A stretch of 64,000 nt of DNA from Aquirickettsia sp965229725. GTDB lineage: Bacteria > Pseudomonadota > Alphaproteobacteria > Rickettsiales > Midichloriaceae. The notes under the pieces were generated by a model. The model was given only the letters and a program-made list of their open reading frames with translations. It ran no database searches and was not told where the DNA came from. The stretch is from the NCBI GenBank assembly GCA_965229725.1, contig OZ245923.1:310001-374000 (forward strand). The letters are read 5' to 3'. Shown here in pieces: positions 55,502 to 64,000 of the stretch. Made by a program: the position numbers and the translations under genes. The stretch's first letter is position 1. Each line of letters opens with the position of its first letter.

Positions 55502-56314
55502 CTAAAATCCTAACACAATGCCAGCAGACAAGTCATGTCCTGTTATTTTTTTGGAATCATTATTTGATAATTTATATTTGCCATAGTTAAAATATCTAGC
55601 ACTCAGTTCTAATGCAACTTTTGAGGATATTTTGATTTTTGTTCCAACTCCAACTCTATATGCAAAAGAAGTTTTGTTTTTTAATGTGGGCACATCATTC
55701 ATTCCAGACTCATCTAATTTGCTTGCTGTTTGATTGATTTTCATATGAGATACACCTGCACCAAGTGATAAAAAAGGTATCACTCTGCCTTCATTATGAG
55801 CTTTGAATTTTACCGATGCAATTAAAGCCTGCAGCTTCATTTGAATCACAATATCATGATATTTATTAATAATAGTTTTATTAGAAGGCATATGATCACA
55901 AAATTCATCTGGAGTGGTAAAAGTTTGAGGAATATCACTGCATTGCCCAGTGGTAACTCCTCTATGCTCTGATTTTTTTGCAAAAGCAAGATAAGTACCT
56001 TTTTTTATTTTAGCTGTTGCTTTTTTCACATCATCATTTACTCTGCCTATCTCATTCCTAGAACCGTAAAATAGATATTTCATTTGATCAAAAATAAGTT
56101 CGGTCTCAATATAATTTGAAAAATTATAACCTAAGCCTAACCCGTAAGTGTCAGTTATGCTTTTAGCATATTTTTTATACTGTTCATGTTTAGTCTTGTT
56201 TAAGTCGCTATATTTTTTATATATAGGTAATTCTACTTTTAGATATACACCATTTGAGTAGGCTTTATTTATAAAGAAAAAAACTATGATTAACACAAAA
56301 ATTCTAATAAACAA
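55502..56314 (-). CDS. Outer-membrane beta-barrel surface protein
   Basis: The 270-residue protein has a signal peptide (MFIRIFVLIIVFFFINKAYS, cleavage near 20-21) and then a beta-barrel pattern: GLGLGYNFSNYIETELIFDQ, MKLQALIASVKFKAH, PFLSLGAGVSHMKI, AYRVGVGTKIKISSKVALELSARYFNYG and a final strand ending in GIVLGF, whose C-terminal Phe is the outer-membrane insertion signal. It is comparable to the Msp2/P44 and OmpW-like surface antigens of Rickettsiales. The start is a TTG with a good Shine-Dalgarno (gaggtaggtgc). Upstream in the same direction is the Sel1 gene. Confidence 0.8.
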   Translation of the reverse strand: MFIRIFVLIIVFFFINKAYSNGVYLKVELPIYKKYSDLNKTKHEQYKKYAKSITDTYGLGLGYNFSNYIETELIFDQMKYLFYGSRNEIGRVNDDVKKATAKIKKGTYLAFAKKSEHRGVTTGQCSDIPQTFTTPDEFCDHMPSNKTIINKYHDIVIQMKLQALIASVKFKAHNEGRVIPFLSLGAGVSHMKINQTASKLDESGMNDVPTLKNKTSFAYRVGVGTKIKISSKVALELSARYFNYGKYKLSNNDSKKITGHDLSAGIVLGF

Positions 56315-56379
56315 AGCACCTACCTCTATATAATTTTGTTAAATAATAATTACCGAAATATCAGAGATATTTGTAAATT

Positions 56380-58140
56380 TTAAAGTTCAACATGTCCATT
56401 TTCAGACTCTTGAGAATTAGTATTTTCTAATTCCTCCATAATTTCGTATAATTTGTATTGTGCCGACGGATTGCTTCTAGCATCAGCTTTTTTATACCAA
56501 CTAATTGCTTCTCCAACATCCTTTTTTATGCCTATACAACCACTATGATAAATATCGCCTATCAACTCCTCAGCATCATTAAATATCAATTTATTAGACG
56601 TATCATCTTTATTTTCAAGTGATTTTTCAAATTGAGCAACGGCCTTCTCGCAATTTTGTTTCATGTGTTTACCTTCATAATACACCTTAGCGAGAGCATA
56701 TTGAGAGTTAGCATGATCATTATTAGCAGCATCTGTGAGATATTTTAATCCCATCATAGTATTTTTTTCACCAACATATCTACCTTCTAAATATAAATTC
56801 CCTAAAATATATGATGAATCCAAATTACCTTTTTCAGAAGCTTTTTCAAGCTTATCTAATGCGTTATTAGCATCATTTTTACTTATATTATCTCCATCTA
56901 AAAGAATTTTTCCAAGTAAATGATATGCTGTAGCTGAATTTTGTTCCGTCGCTTTTGTTAAGTATTCTATTGCTTTGACTTTGTTTTTTTCAACAAACTC
57001 ACCTTCTAAATATATCTTAGCTAGTCTGATTTGAGAATAAACATGTTGACTATCGGCTGCTTTATTAATCCAATTAACACCTACTTCACACAATGTTTTT
57101 TCTTCATAAAAACCCAAAGATATTAATAATTTTTCAAAAATACCTTCATTTGATTCTTTTTTACAGTCAGTAAGTATTTTATTACCAAATTTTAATTGTG
57201 CTAACAAATGGTTATTGTTTGCTGATTCAGATAGCCATTTCATACCTTCTTTAGCGTCCTTAGACACTTTTTTTGTACCACTAAAAAATAATTTACTTAG
57301 CTCGTATTGCGCATCACTATGATTACTTATAGCTGCTTCTTTTAATAATTTCACTCCTTCTTCTAAATTATCTTTTTCTAAAAACAACTTACCCAATACA
57401 TATTTAGCATCTTTAGAACCGAGTTCAGCAGCATTAGTTAGTAATTTTATGGCTTTTTCATAATTTTCAGTTACACCATTGCCATCTAAGTGCATTTTTC
57501 CAAGCATATATATTGCATCAGGAAAATCCTTTTTTGCAGATGCTTTAAAATGCTTGTGTGCAATTTTATAATTTTTAGCAACAAGTTTGCCATCATAATA
57601 AAATTTACCCAATAGATAATCAGCTTTTTCGTTTTGAAGTCTTGCTGATTTTACTAAGTAATCCTCAGATTGCTTGAAATCTAAATCTACTCCTTCACCA
57701 ATTAAATGCATTTCCCCTAATGTGTATAATGCCTCTGAATATCCATTGTTTGCTGCTTTTTTAAACCAATTTGCAGCCATTGTATAATCATGTTTTGCAC
57801 CAAGTCCATTTTTATAAAGTACCCCTAACATATATTGGCTACCAGGATTTGCCTGCTCAGCTGCGTCACTAAACATTTTAAATGCCTTATCAAAGTCTTG
57901 CTTTACTATTTCTCCCTTGTAATTCAACATTCCAAAAAGATACTGCGCTTCTGCTAAGCCACCATCTGAAGCTTTTATCAGCAATTTAATTGCCTCATCA
58001 TAATCTTGTTTAATTTCTTTACCATCTATGAGCAATTCAGCTAATCTATATTGAGAGAGGGAGTAGCCATTGTCTGCTCCCTTTTGTAATAATATAACTT
58101 TGTTGTTATCTACTGTGGTAAGTGCATTTTTGTTCGCCAT
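56380..58140 (-). CDS. Sel1-like repeat protein with C-terminal HVEL
   Basis: The 586-residue protein consists almost entirely of about 14 Sel1-like repeats of roughly 36 residues, each with the pattern A-x-Y-x-L-G-x-x-x-x-x-G-x-x-V-x-K-x-x-x-x-A-x-x-x-x-x-x-A (for example EAQYLFGMLNYKGEIVKQDF). It has no signal peptide. It ends ENGHVEL, so its last four residues, HVEL, are an ER-retrieval variant reported to work in some eukaryotes. Sel1-like repeats act as host-protein binders in several intracellular bacteria and in the ER protein SEL1L, which belongs to ER-associated degradation. A GAGGGAGG Shine-Dalgarno lies 7 nt before the ATG. It sits in the second island near the EEP-type HDEL gene. 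HVEL as a real signal is inference. Confidence 0.85.
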   Translation of the reverse strand: MANKNALTTVDNNKVILLQKGADNGYSLSQYRLAELLIDGKEIKQDYDEAIKLLIKASDGGLAEAQYLFGMLNYKGEIVKQDFDKAFKMFSDAAEQANPGSQYMLGVLYKNGLGAKHDYTMAANWFKKAANNGYSEALYTLGEMHLIGEGVDLDFKQSEDYLVKSARLQNEKADYLLGKFYYDGKLVAKNYKIAHKHFKASAKKDFPDAIYMLGKMHLDGNGVTENYEKAIKLLTNAAELGSKDAKYVLGKLFLEKDNLEEGVKLLKEAAISNHSDAQYELSKLFFSGTKKVSKDAKEGMKWLSESANNNHLLAQLKFGNKILTDCKKESNEGIFEKLLISLGFYEEKTLCEVGVNWINKAADSQHVYSQIRLAKIYLEGEFVEKNKVKAIEYLTKATEQNSATAYHLLGKILLDGDNISKNDANNALDKLEKASEKGNLDSSYILGNLYLEGRYVGEKNTMMGLKYLTDAANNDHANSQYALAKVYYEGKHMKQNCEKAVAQFEKSLENKDDTSNKLIFNDAEELIGDIYHSGCIGIKKDVGEAISWYKKADARSNPSAQYKLYEIMEELENTNSQESENGHVEL

Positions 58141-58164
58141 GAATAATCCTCCCTCAACCTTTTT

Positions 58165-59139
58165 TTAAAAATTAAAATCTTCTTCGTATTCCAACTCTTT
58201 GCAAAAGCCTGCGGTTGTAGCAAGATTAAATATTTCAAGACAAGTTAATAATTCTAAGAAATAATCTGGATCGCCAACCTCGTTTACATTTTGACATACT
58301 GTCACTTGATGATGCAATGATGTTGTTATTTTTAACTTATTACAATCAGCTATAAATTCATCAAAAACATTATGTACTATCTTGTCAACTTCAAGTTTAT
58401 CTTTCGTTAGTATCTTAGCCGATGCTTGATTCACTTTTACTCCATTGTGTCCTGTCATTTTTTCGGACTTTGGGCTTATATACTCAAAGCTATCTAATAC
58501 ATCATGTGGGGTATATGATTTACTACTATCTTCTTTAAAAGTAACAACCCAATCTGGTTCTAGTTTGCGTGCATAGTCTCCAATTACTGCTCTAATCATA
58601 AAAAATTTATATGCTAAAGTTTTATCCGCAGGTGAAATCATTCTTGCCGTATCAGAATGACTTTCTTGCAAAGCTTTTAAAAAGATACTAGGGTTGTTAA
58701 ACTTTAAATCACCCAGGCATTTGCTTTCGGCATCTTTATCGAAGTAGTAACAGTTTTTATTTGCAAAAGAAGTTTCAATATAATTCATATGAGTTTTTAT
58801 TGATGCTGTAAGTTTTTTGCCAATAGTATCGTATGCCATCTTTGCAGCGGAGATTAACTGCTTATCATTAATACCTTGAGAAGCGGCATAAAAAACCTGC
58901 ATGTGATTTCCAAGATCTACCTCAGACACCTTAACATATGGAGCAATAGAGTTCACAATAAGACTCTTTACATAACCTGTTATATGTTCCTGTGTAGCTT
59001 GTGCTTGCTTCATACCAGCACCAGTTTTTTTGTCAAATTTTTCAGACTGATCTGAGCCACATGAAGCATCTATAGATGAATCACACTGACCATTATTTGT
59101 ATTAAATTGATTATTTTCCATGTTCATTTTCACACACAT
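58165..59139 (-). CDS. Hypothetical protein of the second island
   Basis: The 324-residue protein has no signal peptide or membrane helix. The N-terminal 60 residues are low-complexity and polar (rich in Asn, Ser, Gln), and the rest is predicted helical with MQVFYAASQGINDKQLISAAKMAYDTIGKK as the most regular part. A more conservative start is ATG 59127, because no Shine-Dalgarno favours 59139. It ends DFNF, so it has no ER-type tail. It lies upstream of the Sel1 gene in the same direction, 24 nt before its start, and is divergent from the EEP-HDEL gene. No function can be assigned. Confidence 0.55.
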   Translation of the reverse strand: MCVKMNMENNQFNTNNGQCDSSIDASCGSDQSEKFDKKTGAGMKQAQATQEHITGYVKSLIVNSIAPYVKVSEVDLGNHMQVFYAASQGINDKQLISAAKMAYDTIGKKLTASIKTHMNYIETSFANKNCYYFDKDAESKCLGDLKFNNPSIFLKALQESHSDTARMISPADKTLAYKFFMIRAVIGDYARKLEPDWVVTFKEDSSKSYTPHDVLDSFEYISPKSEKMTGHNGVKVNQASAKILTKDKLEVDKIVHNVFDEFIADCNKLKITTSLHHQVTVCQNVNEVGDPDYFLELLTCLEIFNLATTAGFCKELEYEEDFNF

Positions 59140-59391
59140 TTAATTAATAAGGCGCATAATACATAGGGTTGTTTTATTTGTCAAGTAGTGTTTTTTATTT
59201 TATAAAACTTTAGCAAATAGCTCATTTTTGTACTTTCTGGTTGTATGAATTGTTTTAAGCACTAGAAAGCTATTTTTTGATGTGTGCTGTTTTTTGCAAC
59301 TGATTTAATTTTAAATATTGCTTTGAATTTAAAGTTACTGATATCAAGCAGTTTATATTGTTTATCAAATTAAAATAGTGCACAATAAAGA

Positions 59392-59409
59392 TATAATTAA
59401 ATAATGGGG
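59392..59409 (+). promoter_or_regulatory. Promoter -10 and Shine-Dalgarno of the EEP-type HDEL gene
   Basis: TATAAT at 59392-59397 is a perfect -10 box; no clear -35 is visible. GGGG at 59406-59409 lies 7 nt before the ATG at 59417. The segment AAATAATGGGG (59399-59409) is identical to that before the GH18-like HDEL gene (18235-18245). Confidence 0.5.
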
Positions 59410-59416
59410 ATTATTT

Positions 59417-60613
59417 ATGTCTGAAAAAACTTTAGAGCTAAATGTAATGACATTTAATGTTCGTATTGCAGGTGCAGGTGGAGATGATCGGCAAAAGGAC
59501 TGGAATGAAAGAAAAGATTTTGTTCTTTCAACTTTAAAAGGTGAAGAAAATACTGATAGTGGTGAAAAAATCGGTATCATGGATTTTATAGGTATCCAAG
59601 AAACTGGTGGTTCTCAAATAAGTTATATAATGTCTAATATGGCTAGTTTAAATTACAATCAGGTTCCTGGTGATGGAGCACTATTATTATATAAGGCTGA
59701 TAGTTGGAATTTAAAAAACAACTACTCATTTGGGGTTACTGGTGATCAATGGGGGCCGAGGTATGTGAAATGTGGCTTATTTAGTGAAATTATAGAAAGT
59801 GCGAAAAATGTTTTTGTTTGTAATACTCATCTTCATGTTGGGAGAGATGAAAGAGCTAGCTATCCAATAATTGATGAGAATTTACATAAAATAAGGCAAG
59901 ATAGTCCAGATGCTCCAGTAATTTTAATGGGAGACTTTAATGCTAATTGTAGATCATCTGGTAAACCCGAAGAAATTCAAGGTATGGGATGTAAAGTAGG
60001 TAATGGATTAGTTGATATTTTTGCACCAAAGCCAGAAGAAAATAATTTCAATCCTGATGATAACCGGGCAACTTTTCACAATTGGAGTGGAGGGCGTGAG
60101 GGTAACTATAATAGAATAGATCATATTCTTATTCCAGATTATGCTTTTTTTTCAGATCCAGAAAAGAATAAAGCAATAATAATACATGCCTCTAGGCAGT
60201 GGGCTAAAGACGAACATGTAAAACAATATCCATCAGATCATTTTCCTGTAATTTCAAGGCTATATATGCCGCTAAAGAATCCAGTAGAGAGTTGTAAAGA
60301 TTCCACTAAATTAACTGGTAAGGGTTTGAATCAGAAAGATATGACTTTATCCTTTGATTGGAGTGTTGATAGTGATAAAGAGAATTGTGTACGAGTTTCT
60401 TTTGATGTGTATGGTTATTTGGGAGTAGGTGTAAATAATAAAATTGCAACATTAGAACCAGGTCATAATTCTTTTGAAGAAACGATAAAAGACAAAAGTC
60501 CTAACGGTCACTATAAATATTATTTGCAAAGTACCTTTTCAGATGGTTATAAATCTCAGGCTATAGAAATTGATATTGGACCGGACAATATAATTGCTCA
60601 TGATGAATTATAA
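59417..60613 (+). CDS. Endonuclease/exonuclease/phosphatase-fold hydrolase with C-terminal HDEL
   Basis: The 398-residue protein is a complete EEP-superfamily enzyme (DNase I-like). The catalytic residues are all present: Asn14 in TFNVR, Glu62 in GIQE, His138 in NTHLH, Asp173 and Asn175 in MGDFNAN, Asp235-His236 in RIDHIL and Asp274-His275 in SDHFPV. This fold includes nucleases, deadenylases, inositol phosphatases and sphingomyelinases, and the sequence does not decide which. Residues about 300-390 form a second strand-rich domain. The last four residues are HDEL. There is no Sec signal peptide. The promoter and ribosome site resemble those of the GH18-like HDEL gene. It is divergent from an unknown gene and converges with argS. 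Confidence 0.85.
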   Translation: MSEKTLELNVMTFNVRIAGAGGDDRQKDWNERKDFVLSTLKGEENTDSGEKIGIMDFIGIQETGGSQISYIMSNMASLNYNQVPGDGALLLYKADSWNLKNNYSFGVTGDQWGPRYVKCGLFSEIIESAKNVFVCNTHLHVGRDERASYPIIDENLHKIRQDSPDAPVILMGDFNANCRSSGKPEEIQGMGCKVGNGLVDIFAPKPEENNFNPDDNRATFHNWSGGREGNYNRIDHILIPDYAFFSDPEKNKAIIIHASRQWAKDEHVKQYPSDHFPVISRLYMPLKNPVESCKDSTKLTGKGLNQKDMTLSFDWSVDSDKENCVRVSFDVYGYLGVGVNNKIATLEPGHNSFEETIKDKSPNGHYKYYLQSTFSDGYKSQAIEIDIGPDNIIAHDEL

Positions 60614-60786
60614 AAATAAACTATCTTAATAAATTTGACTTCGTTGCAAACACTAGGAGAGGTTGAAAATAGGTTTAGGATAAGCAGTGTATTAGATGGC
60701 AAAATCCAGTGAGTGAAGATTAAAAAGTTTGTTCTTTTTTCAATTTCTTTTTCCTATTTGCAACAGTGCTCATTGATAGTACGGAT
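60614..60786. other. Intergenic region between the EEP-HDEL gene and argS
   Basis: This 173-bp gap between converging genes holds no ORF that I would call. A T-rich block (gttcttttttcaatttcttttt, near 60731-60752) could end transcription of the EEP gene. No insertion-sequence ends are seen. Confidence 0.35.
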
Positions 60787-62505
60787 TTACATTTGCTTGA
60801 CTGCTTTGATGCCTAAGATTTTTAACCCAGATCTAAGAACTAATACGACTGCATAAACAAGGGAAACCCTTGCTTTTGTTAATTCAACATTATCTTCAAT
60901 TATGAATTTTATATTTTCTTCTTTGGTGCCTTTACTCCATATTTGGTGAAATTTACATGCAAGATCATATAAGTAATATGTTATTTTATGAGGATCTAGA
61001 GTGTTTAGGCAAGAAGTTAATATTTTTGGATATAGTGCCAGCATCTTAATCAAATTAAAATCATACTCACTATCGAGAAATGATAGATCAATCTCGTTTT
61101 CTATTGCATTTTCAATCTCGATACCCATTTCTTTAGCTCTTTTTAAAATGGAATTAGCTCGAGCAGAGGCATATTGAACGTAAAACACAGGATTATCTTT
61201 AGTTTGTTGTTTAAGTTTTTCCACGTCAATTTCCAGTACTGTATCTGAGTTTTTAGATAAAATTGCGAATCTCAATGCGTCCTTGCCAATTTCATCTAAA
61301 ATTTCTTCTAAAGAAATAAAATTTCCTGAGCGCTTAGACATTTTAATTGGTTTGCCGTCTCTTAAAAGCTTCACTAATTGACAAATTTTAACATCCAATT
61401 TAGCTTTTCCATCGCTCAAAGCATCCACAGAACTTACAAGCCTTTTCTTATAGCCTATGTGGTCGGCTCCAAGTAATAACACCATGTTATTAAATCCCCG
61501 TTCAATTTTGTCTAGGTGATATGCGATGTCGGATGCAAAATATGTGTATTGACCATCGGATTTTACTACAGCTCTATCAATATCATCACCATAATTTGTT
61601 GATCTAAACAATGTTTGTTCTTTTGGCTCCCAATCATCGCTTGATTCCCCCTTTGGTTTTTCTAACATACCTTGGTAGAGTAAATTTTTTTCCTTTAAAA
61701 AATCTATGCAGTGCCCAACTTTATTTTGTAGTATCAATTGTTTTTCAGAAACAAAATTATCATGATATACACCAAGCCTATGAAGGTCATTCTTAATAAT
61801 TTTTAATATTTTTTCAGTAGCAAGATTATTTAAAAAATTTTCATCATTTATTTTATTTATATCATCTCCAAATTCTTCATGTAAATTTTTTGCTAATTCT
61901 ATGAGGTATTCACCAGGGTAGCAATTTTCATCTAATTCTATTTTTTCTCCAAGCAATTGTTTGTATCTAATTTTCAGTGATTTGGTTAGGTTATTAATCT
62001 GATTTCCTGCATCATTAATGTAAAACTCCTTTGTAACATCATAACCGCATTTTGAAAGTAAATTAGCAATAACATCCCCAAAAACAGCTCCCTTAGCATG
62101 CCCTAAATGAAGGGGACCAGTGGGGTTTGCAGAAACAAATTCGATATTTACTTTTTCCTCATTACCAATATTTATTTTAGGATAGTCATATCCACTGCGA
62201 ATTAATTGCTTTAAAAATAAATACCAAAAACTTTTTTTAACCTTCATGTTTAGAAAACCTGCCCCTGCAATTGTAACTTCATCTACATATTCATTTTTGC
62301 TAATTGCATCTGATATTTTTTCGGCAATTTCTTTGGGATTTGCATTTGTTTTTTTAGCTAGAATCATCGATATATTTGATGACAAATCTCCATATTCTGG
62401 ATTATTAGGAAATTCAATCTTAACGTCATCACTCCTTATAATATTTGGATAGATAAATTCAATATCATTAAATATTATATTTCTGAAATGGGCAAATATA
62501 TTCAT
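60787..62505 (-). CDS. argS: Arginyl-tRNA synthetase
   Basis: The 572-residue class I synthetase has the N-terminal domain, the HIGH-type motif NPTGPLHLGHAKGAVFGD, ADHIGYKKRLVSS, and the KMSK-type motif KPIKMSKRSGNFISLEEI; the C-terminal anticodon domain has the alpha-helical DALRFAILSKNSD and ARANSILKRAKEMG stretches. It charges tRNA-Arg, a partner of the tRNA-Arg(ACG) at 4633. Length is normal. It is convergent with the EEP-HDEL gene and divergent from pccB. Confidence 0.95.
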   Translation of the reverse strand: MNIFAHFRNIIFNDIEFIYPNIIRSDDVKIEFPNNPEYGDLSSNISMILAKKTNANPKEIAEKISDAISKNEYVDEVTIAGAGFLNMKVKKSFWYLFLKQLIRSGYDYPKINIGNEEKVNIEFVSANPTGPLHLGHAKGAVFGDVIANLLSKCGYDVTKEFYINDAGNQINNLTKSLKIRYKQLLGEKIELDENCYPGEYLIELAKNLHEEFGDDINKINDENFLNNLATEKILKIIKNDLHRLGVYHDNFVSEKQLILQNKVGHCIDFLKEKNLLYQGMLEKPKGESSDDWEPKEQTLFRSTNYGDDIDRAVVKSDGQYTYFASDIAYHLDKIERGFNNMVLLLGADHIGYKKRLVSSVDALSDGKAKLDVKICQLVKLLRDGKPIKMSKRSGNFISLEEILDEIGKDALRFAILSKNSDTVLEIDVEKLKQQTKDNPVFYVQYASARANSILKRAKEMGIEIENAIENEIDLSFLDSEYDFNLIKMLALYPKILTSCLNTLDPHKITYYLYDLACKFHQIWSKGTKEENIKFIIEDNVELTKARVSLVYAVVLVLRSGLKILGIKAVKQM

Positions 62506-62658
62506 TGAAAAAGATTAATAAATTGCATGTAATTAGAGCTGCAAAACATAGTTAAGTTATAAGATTTGATAGGTATTTGTTATACGATAATTTTCAAAAC
62601 ATTGTCAAAGAATTATTTTTTTATTAGTATATGCACAGTATTAATATATAGCAAAACT

Positions 62659-64000
62659 ATGCAACACAAAAAAATTAACGAAAGGATTAACGAAAAAATA
62701 CGAGCAGTAAGATTGGGTGGGGGACAAGAGAGAATAGATAAGCAGCATCAATCTGGCAAATTAACTGCTAGGGAAAGAATAGAAATTTTATTAGATCCAG
62801 ATTCATTTGAAGAAATGGATGCTTTTATTGAACATAGATGTCAAAATTTTGGCATGCAAAATAAAGTTTTTCCTGGAGACGGTGTCATTATTGGACATGG
62901 CACAATTAATGGGAGAATGGTTTTTGTATATAGTCAAGATTTTACTGTAATAGGTGGTTCGTTAGGTGAAATGCATGCAAAAAAAATCACCAAGATACAA
63001 GATTTAGCTTTAAAGGTGAAAGCTCCTATCATTGGAATTAACGATTCTGGAGGAGCAAGGATTCAAGAGGGAGTTGATTCTCTTAAAGGATATGGTGATA
63101 TTTTTCAAAGAAATGTAAATTCTTCAGGAGTAATACCTCAAATTACAATAATAATGGGGCCATGTGCAGGAGGTGCGGTATATTCTCCAGCACTAACAGA
63201 TTTCATTTTTATGGTTAATAAAACATCATACATGTATTTAACAGGACCAGACGTAGTTAAAACTGCAACACATGAGGATGTTACACATGAAGAGCTTGGT
63301 GGAGCACAGGTTCATATGAAAAAAAGTGGAGTTATTGATTATATTGCGGAAAATGATATAGAATGCCTACAAATGGTAAGAAGGCTTTTTGATTTCTTAC
63401 CTTCTTCGAATATAGCAGAATTACCAACCTACAAAACAAATGATCCTGCAGATAGAATTGAGATGTCTTTAGAAACTTTGGTGCCAAAAGATAATACTAA
63501 GCCTTATGATATGAAGCAACTAATAGAAAAAGTTGTAGATGAGGGTGATTATTTTGAGATAAAGGAAAATTATGCAAAAAACATTATGGTAGGTTTTGCA
63601 AGATTTGAAGGACGACCTGTTGGAATTGTAGCAAATCAACCAATGGAGATAGCTGGATGTTTGGATATTAATGCTTCCATAAAAGCTGCAAGATTTATTA
63701 GATTTTGTGATGCCTTTGGTATACCAATAGTATCTTTTATAGATGTACCAGGTTTTTTACCGGGGACTGACCAGGAGCATAAGGGCATTATTAAGCATGG
63801 TGCAAAACTATTATATGCGTATGCTGAAGCTACAGTTCCAAAAATTAGTCTTATTGCTAGAAAATCATATGGAGGAGCTTACATTGTTATGAGTTCAAAA
63901 CATTTAGGTGGTGATATTAATCTAGCCTGGCCAGATACTGAAATTGCAGTTATGGGAGCCAAAGGAGCTGTAAAAATACTTAAAGGTGTTACAGTGGATG
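62659..64000 (+). CDS. pccB: Propionyl-CoA carboxylase beta subunit (3' truncated by window)
   Basis: The frame starts at ATG 62659 and runs past the right edge after 447 residues. It is a carboxyltransferase: GKLTARERIEILLDPDSFEE, GDGVIIGHGTINGRMVFVYSQDFTVIGGSLGEMHAKKI, NDSGGARIQEGVDSLKGYGDIF, and the second half with DVPGFLPGTDQEHKGIIKHGAKLLYAYAEATVPKISLI and KSYGGAYIVMSSKHLGGDINLAWP. These are the PccB signatures. It makes methylmalonyl-CoA from propionyl-CoA and is typical of Rickettsiales. No Shine-Dalgarno is present. The alpha subunit is outside the window. Confidence 0.94.
   Translation, partial: MQHKKINERINEKIRAVRLGGGQERIDKQHQSGKLTARERIEILLDPDSFEEMDAFIEHRCQNFGMQNKVFPGDGVIIGHGTINGRMVFVYSQDFTVIGGSLGEMHAKKITKIQDLALKVKAPIIGINDSGGARIQEGVDSLKGYGDIFQRNVNSSGVIPQITIIMGPCAGGAVYSPALTDFIFMVNKTSYMYLTGPDVVKTATHEDVTHEELGGAQVHMKKSGVIDYIAENDIECLQMVRRLFDFLPSSNIAELPTYKTNDPADRIEMSLETLVPKDNTKPYDMKQLIEKVVDEGDYFEIKENYAKNIMVGFARFEGRPVGIVANQPMEIAGCLDINASIKAARFIRFCDAFGIPIVSFIDVPGFLPGTDQEHKGIIKHGAKLLYAYAEATVPKISLIARKSYGGAYIVMSSKHLGGDINLAWPDTEIAVMGAKGAVKILKGVTVD

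Noticed and set aside
55453..55590. A plus-strand frame with a Shine-Dalgarno-like gaggtg, antisense to the end of the surface-barrel gene
   Set aside because: Most of it lies opposite a well-supported gene, and its product has no recognisable features.
60614..60786. Possible transposase remnant after the EEP-HDEL gene
   Set aside because: Six-frame reading by eye gave only very short peptides and no inverted terminal repeats.

Overview
The window is a very AT-rich bacterial chromosome segment with short intergenic gaps, and it looks like a Rickettsiales alphaproteobacterium. Supporting features are the TrcR-type cell-cycle regulator (DUF1013), split b/b' ATP synthase subunits, GatB together with GltX, a propionyl-CoA carboxylase beta subunit and short operons of housekeeping genes. 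The LPS and lipoprotein genes kdsD, lptC and lolA together with flagellar genes fit a Midichloria-like or flagellated Rickettsiaceae lineage better than Anaplasmataceae. That placement is inference; no rRNA is present to confirm it.

Layout. 1-7137 (mostly minus): glyS (5' end), folP, a RatA/Coq10-type START protein, a FixH-like small membrane protein, an amino-acid ABC importer (ATPase and permease), an unidentified anchored protein, tRNA-Arg(ACG), dnaQ, coaE and a secreted DUF2066-like protein. 7231-15517 (plus): xseA, flagellar rod and ring genes flgF-flgG-flgA-flgH, dacA, rsmE, gshA and pgeF. 15642-18083 (minus): cca and coaBC. 18084-20529 is an accessory island with two convergent genes whose products both end in HDEL. 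20530-31368: mscS, glmS, the Fo genes atpB-E-F'-F, tgt, an alpha/beta hydrolase, a cysteine desulfurase, trcR, prfB with its programmed frameshift, and murB. 31369-43344: a poly-Asn ORF, small ORFs, lptC, kdsD, lolA, gltX, a degenerate sensor-kinase-like protein, asd, a pentapeptide-repeat protein and a large AsmA-like protein. 43584-52290: flagellin, mutS, gatB, a zinc-ribbon membrane protein, tRNA-Ser(GCT) and priA. 52321-60613 is a second accessory island: two unknown proteins, an outer-membrane beta-barrel, a 586-residue Sel1-repeat protein ending HVEL, an unknown protein, and an endonuclease/exonuclease/phosphatase-fold enzyme ending HDEL. The window closes with argS and the start of pccB.

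The main discovery is a set of proteins carrying eukaryotic ER-retrieval tails. Three unrelated proteins (a GH18-fold protein, a small helical protein and an EEP-fold hydrolase) end exactly in HDEL. A Sel1-repeat protein ends in HVEL. A mini-ORF after pgeF ends in HEEL, and a short decayed frame upstream of coaBC reads HDGL. None of the three HDEL proteins has an evident Sec signal peptide. All three have a GGGG-type Shine-Dalgarno 5-7 nt before the ATG, whereas most housekeeping genes here have none. The simplest reading is a family of secreted effectors meant to be held in the host endoplasmic reticulum, which implies that the bacterium or its vacuole opens to the ER lumen. Host localisation, export route and substrates are all inference.
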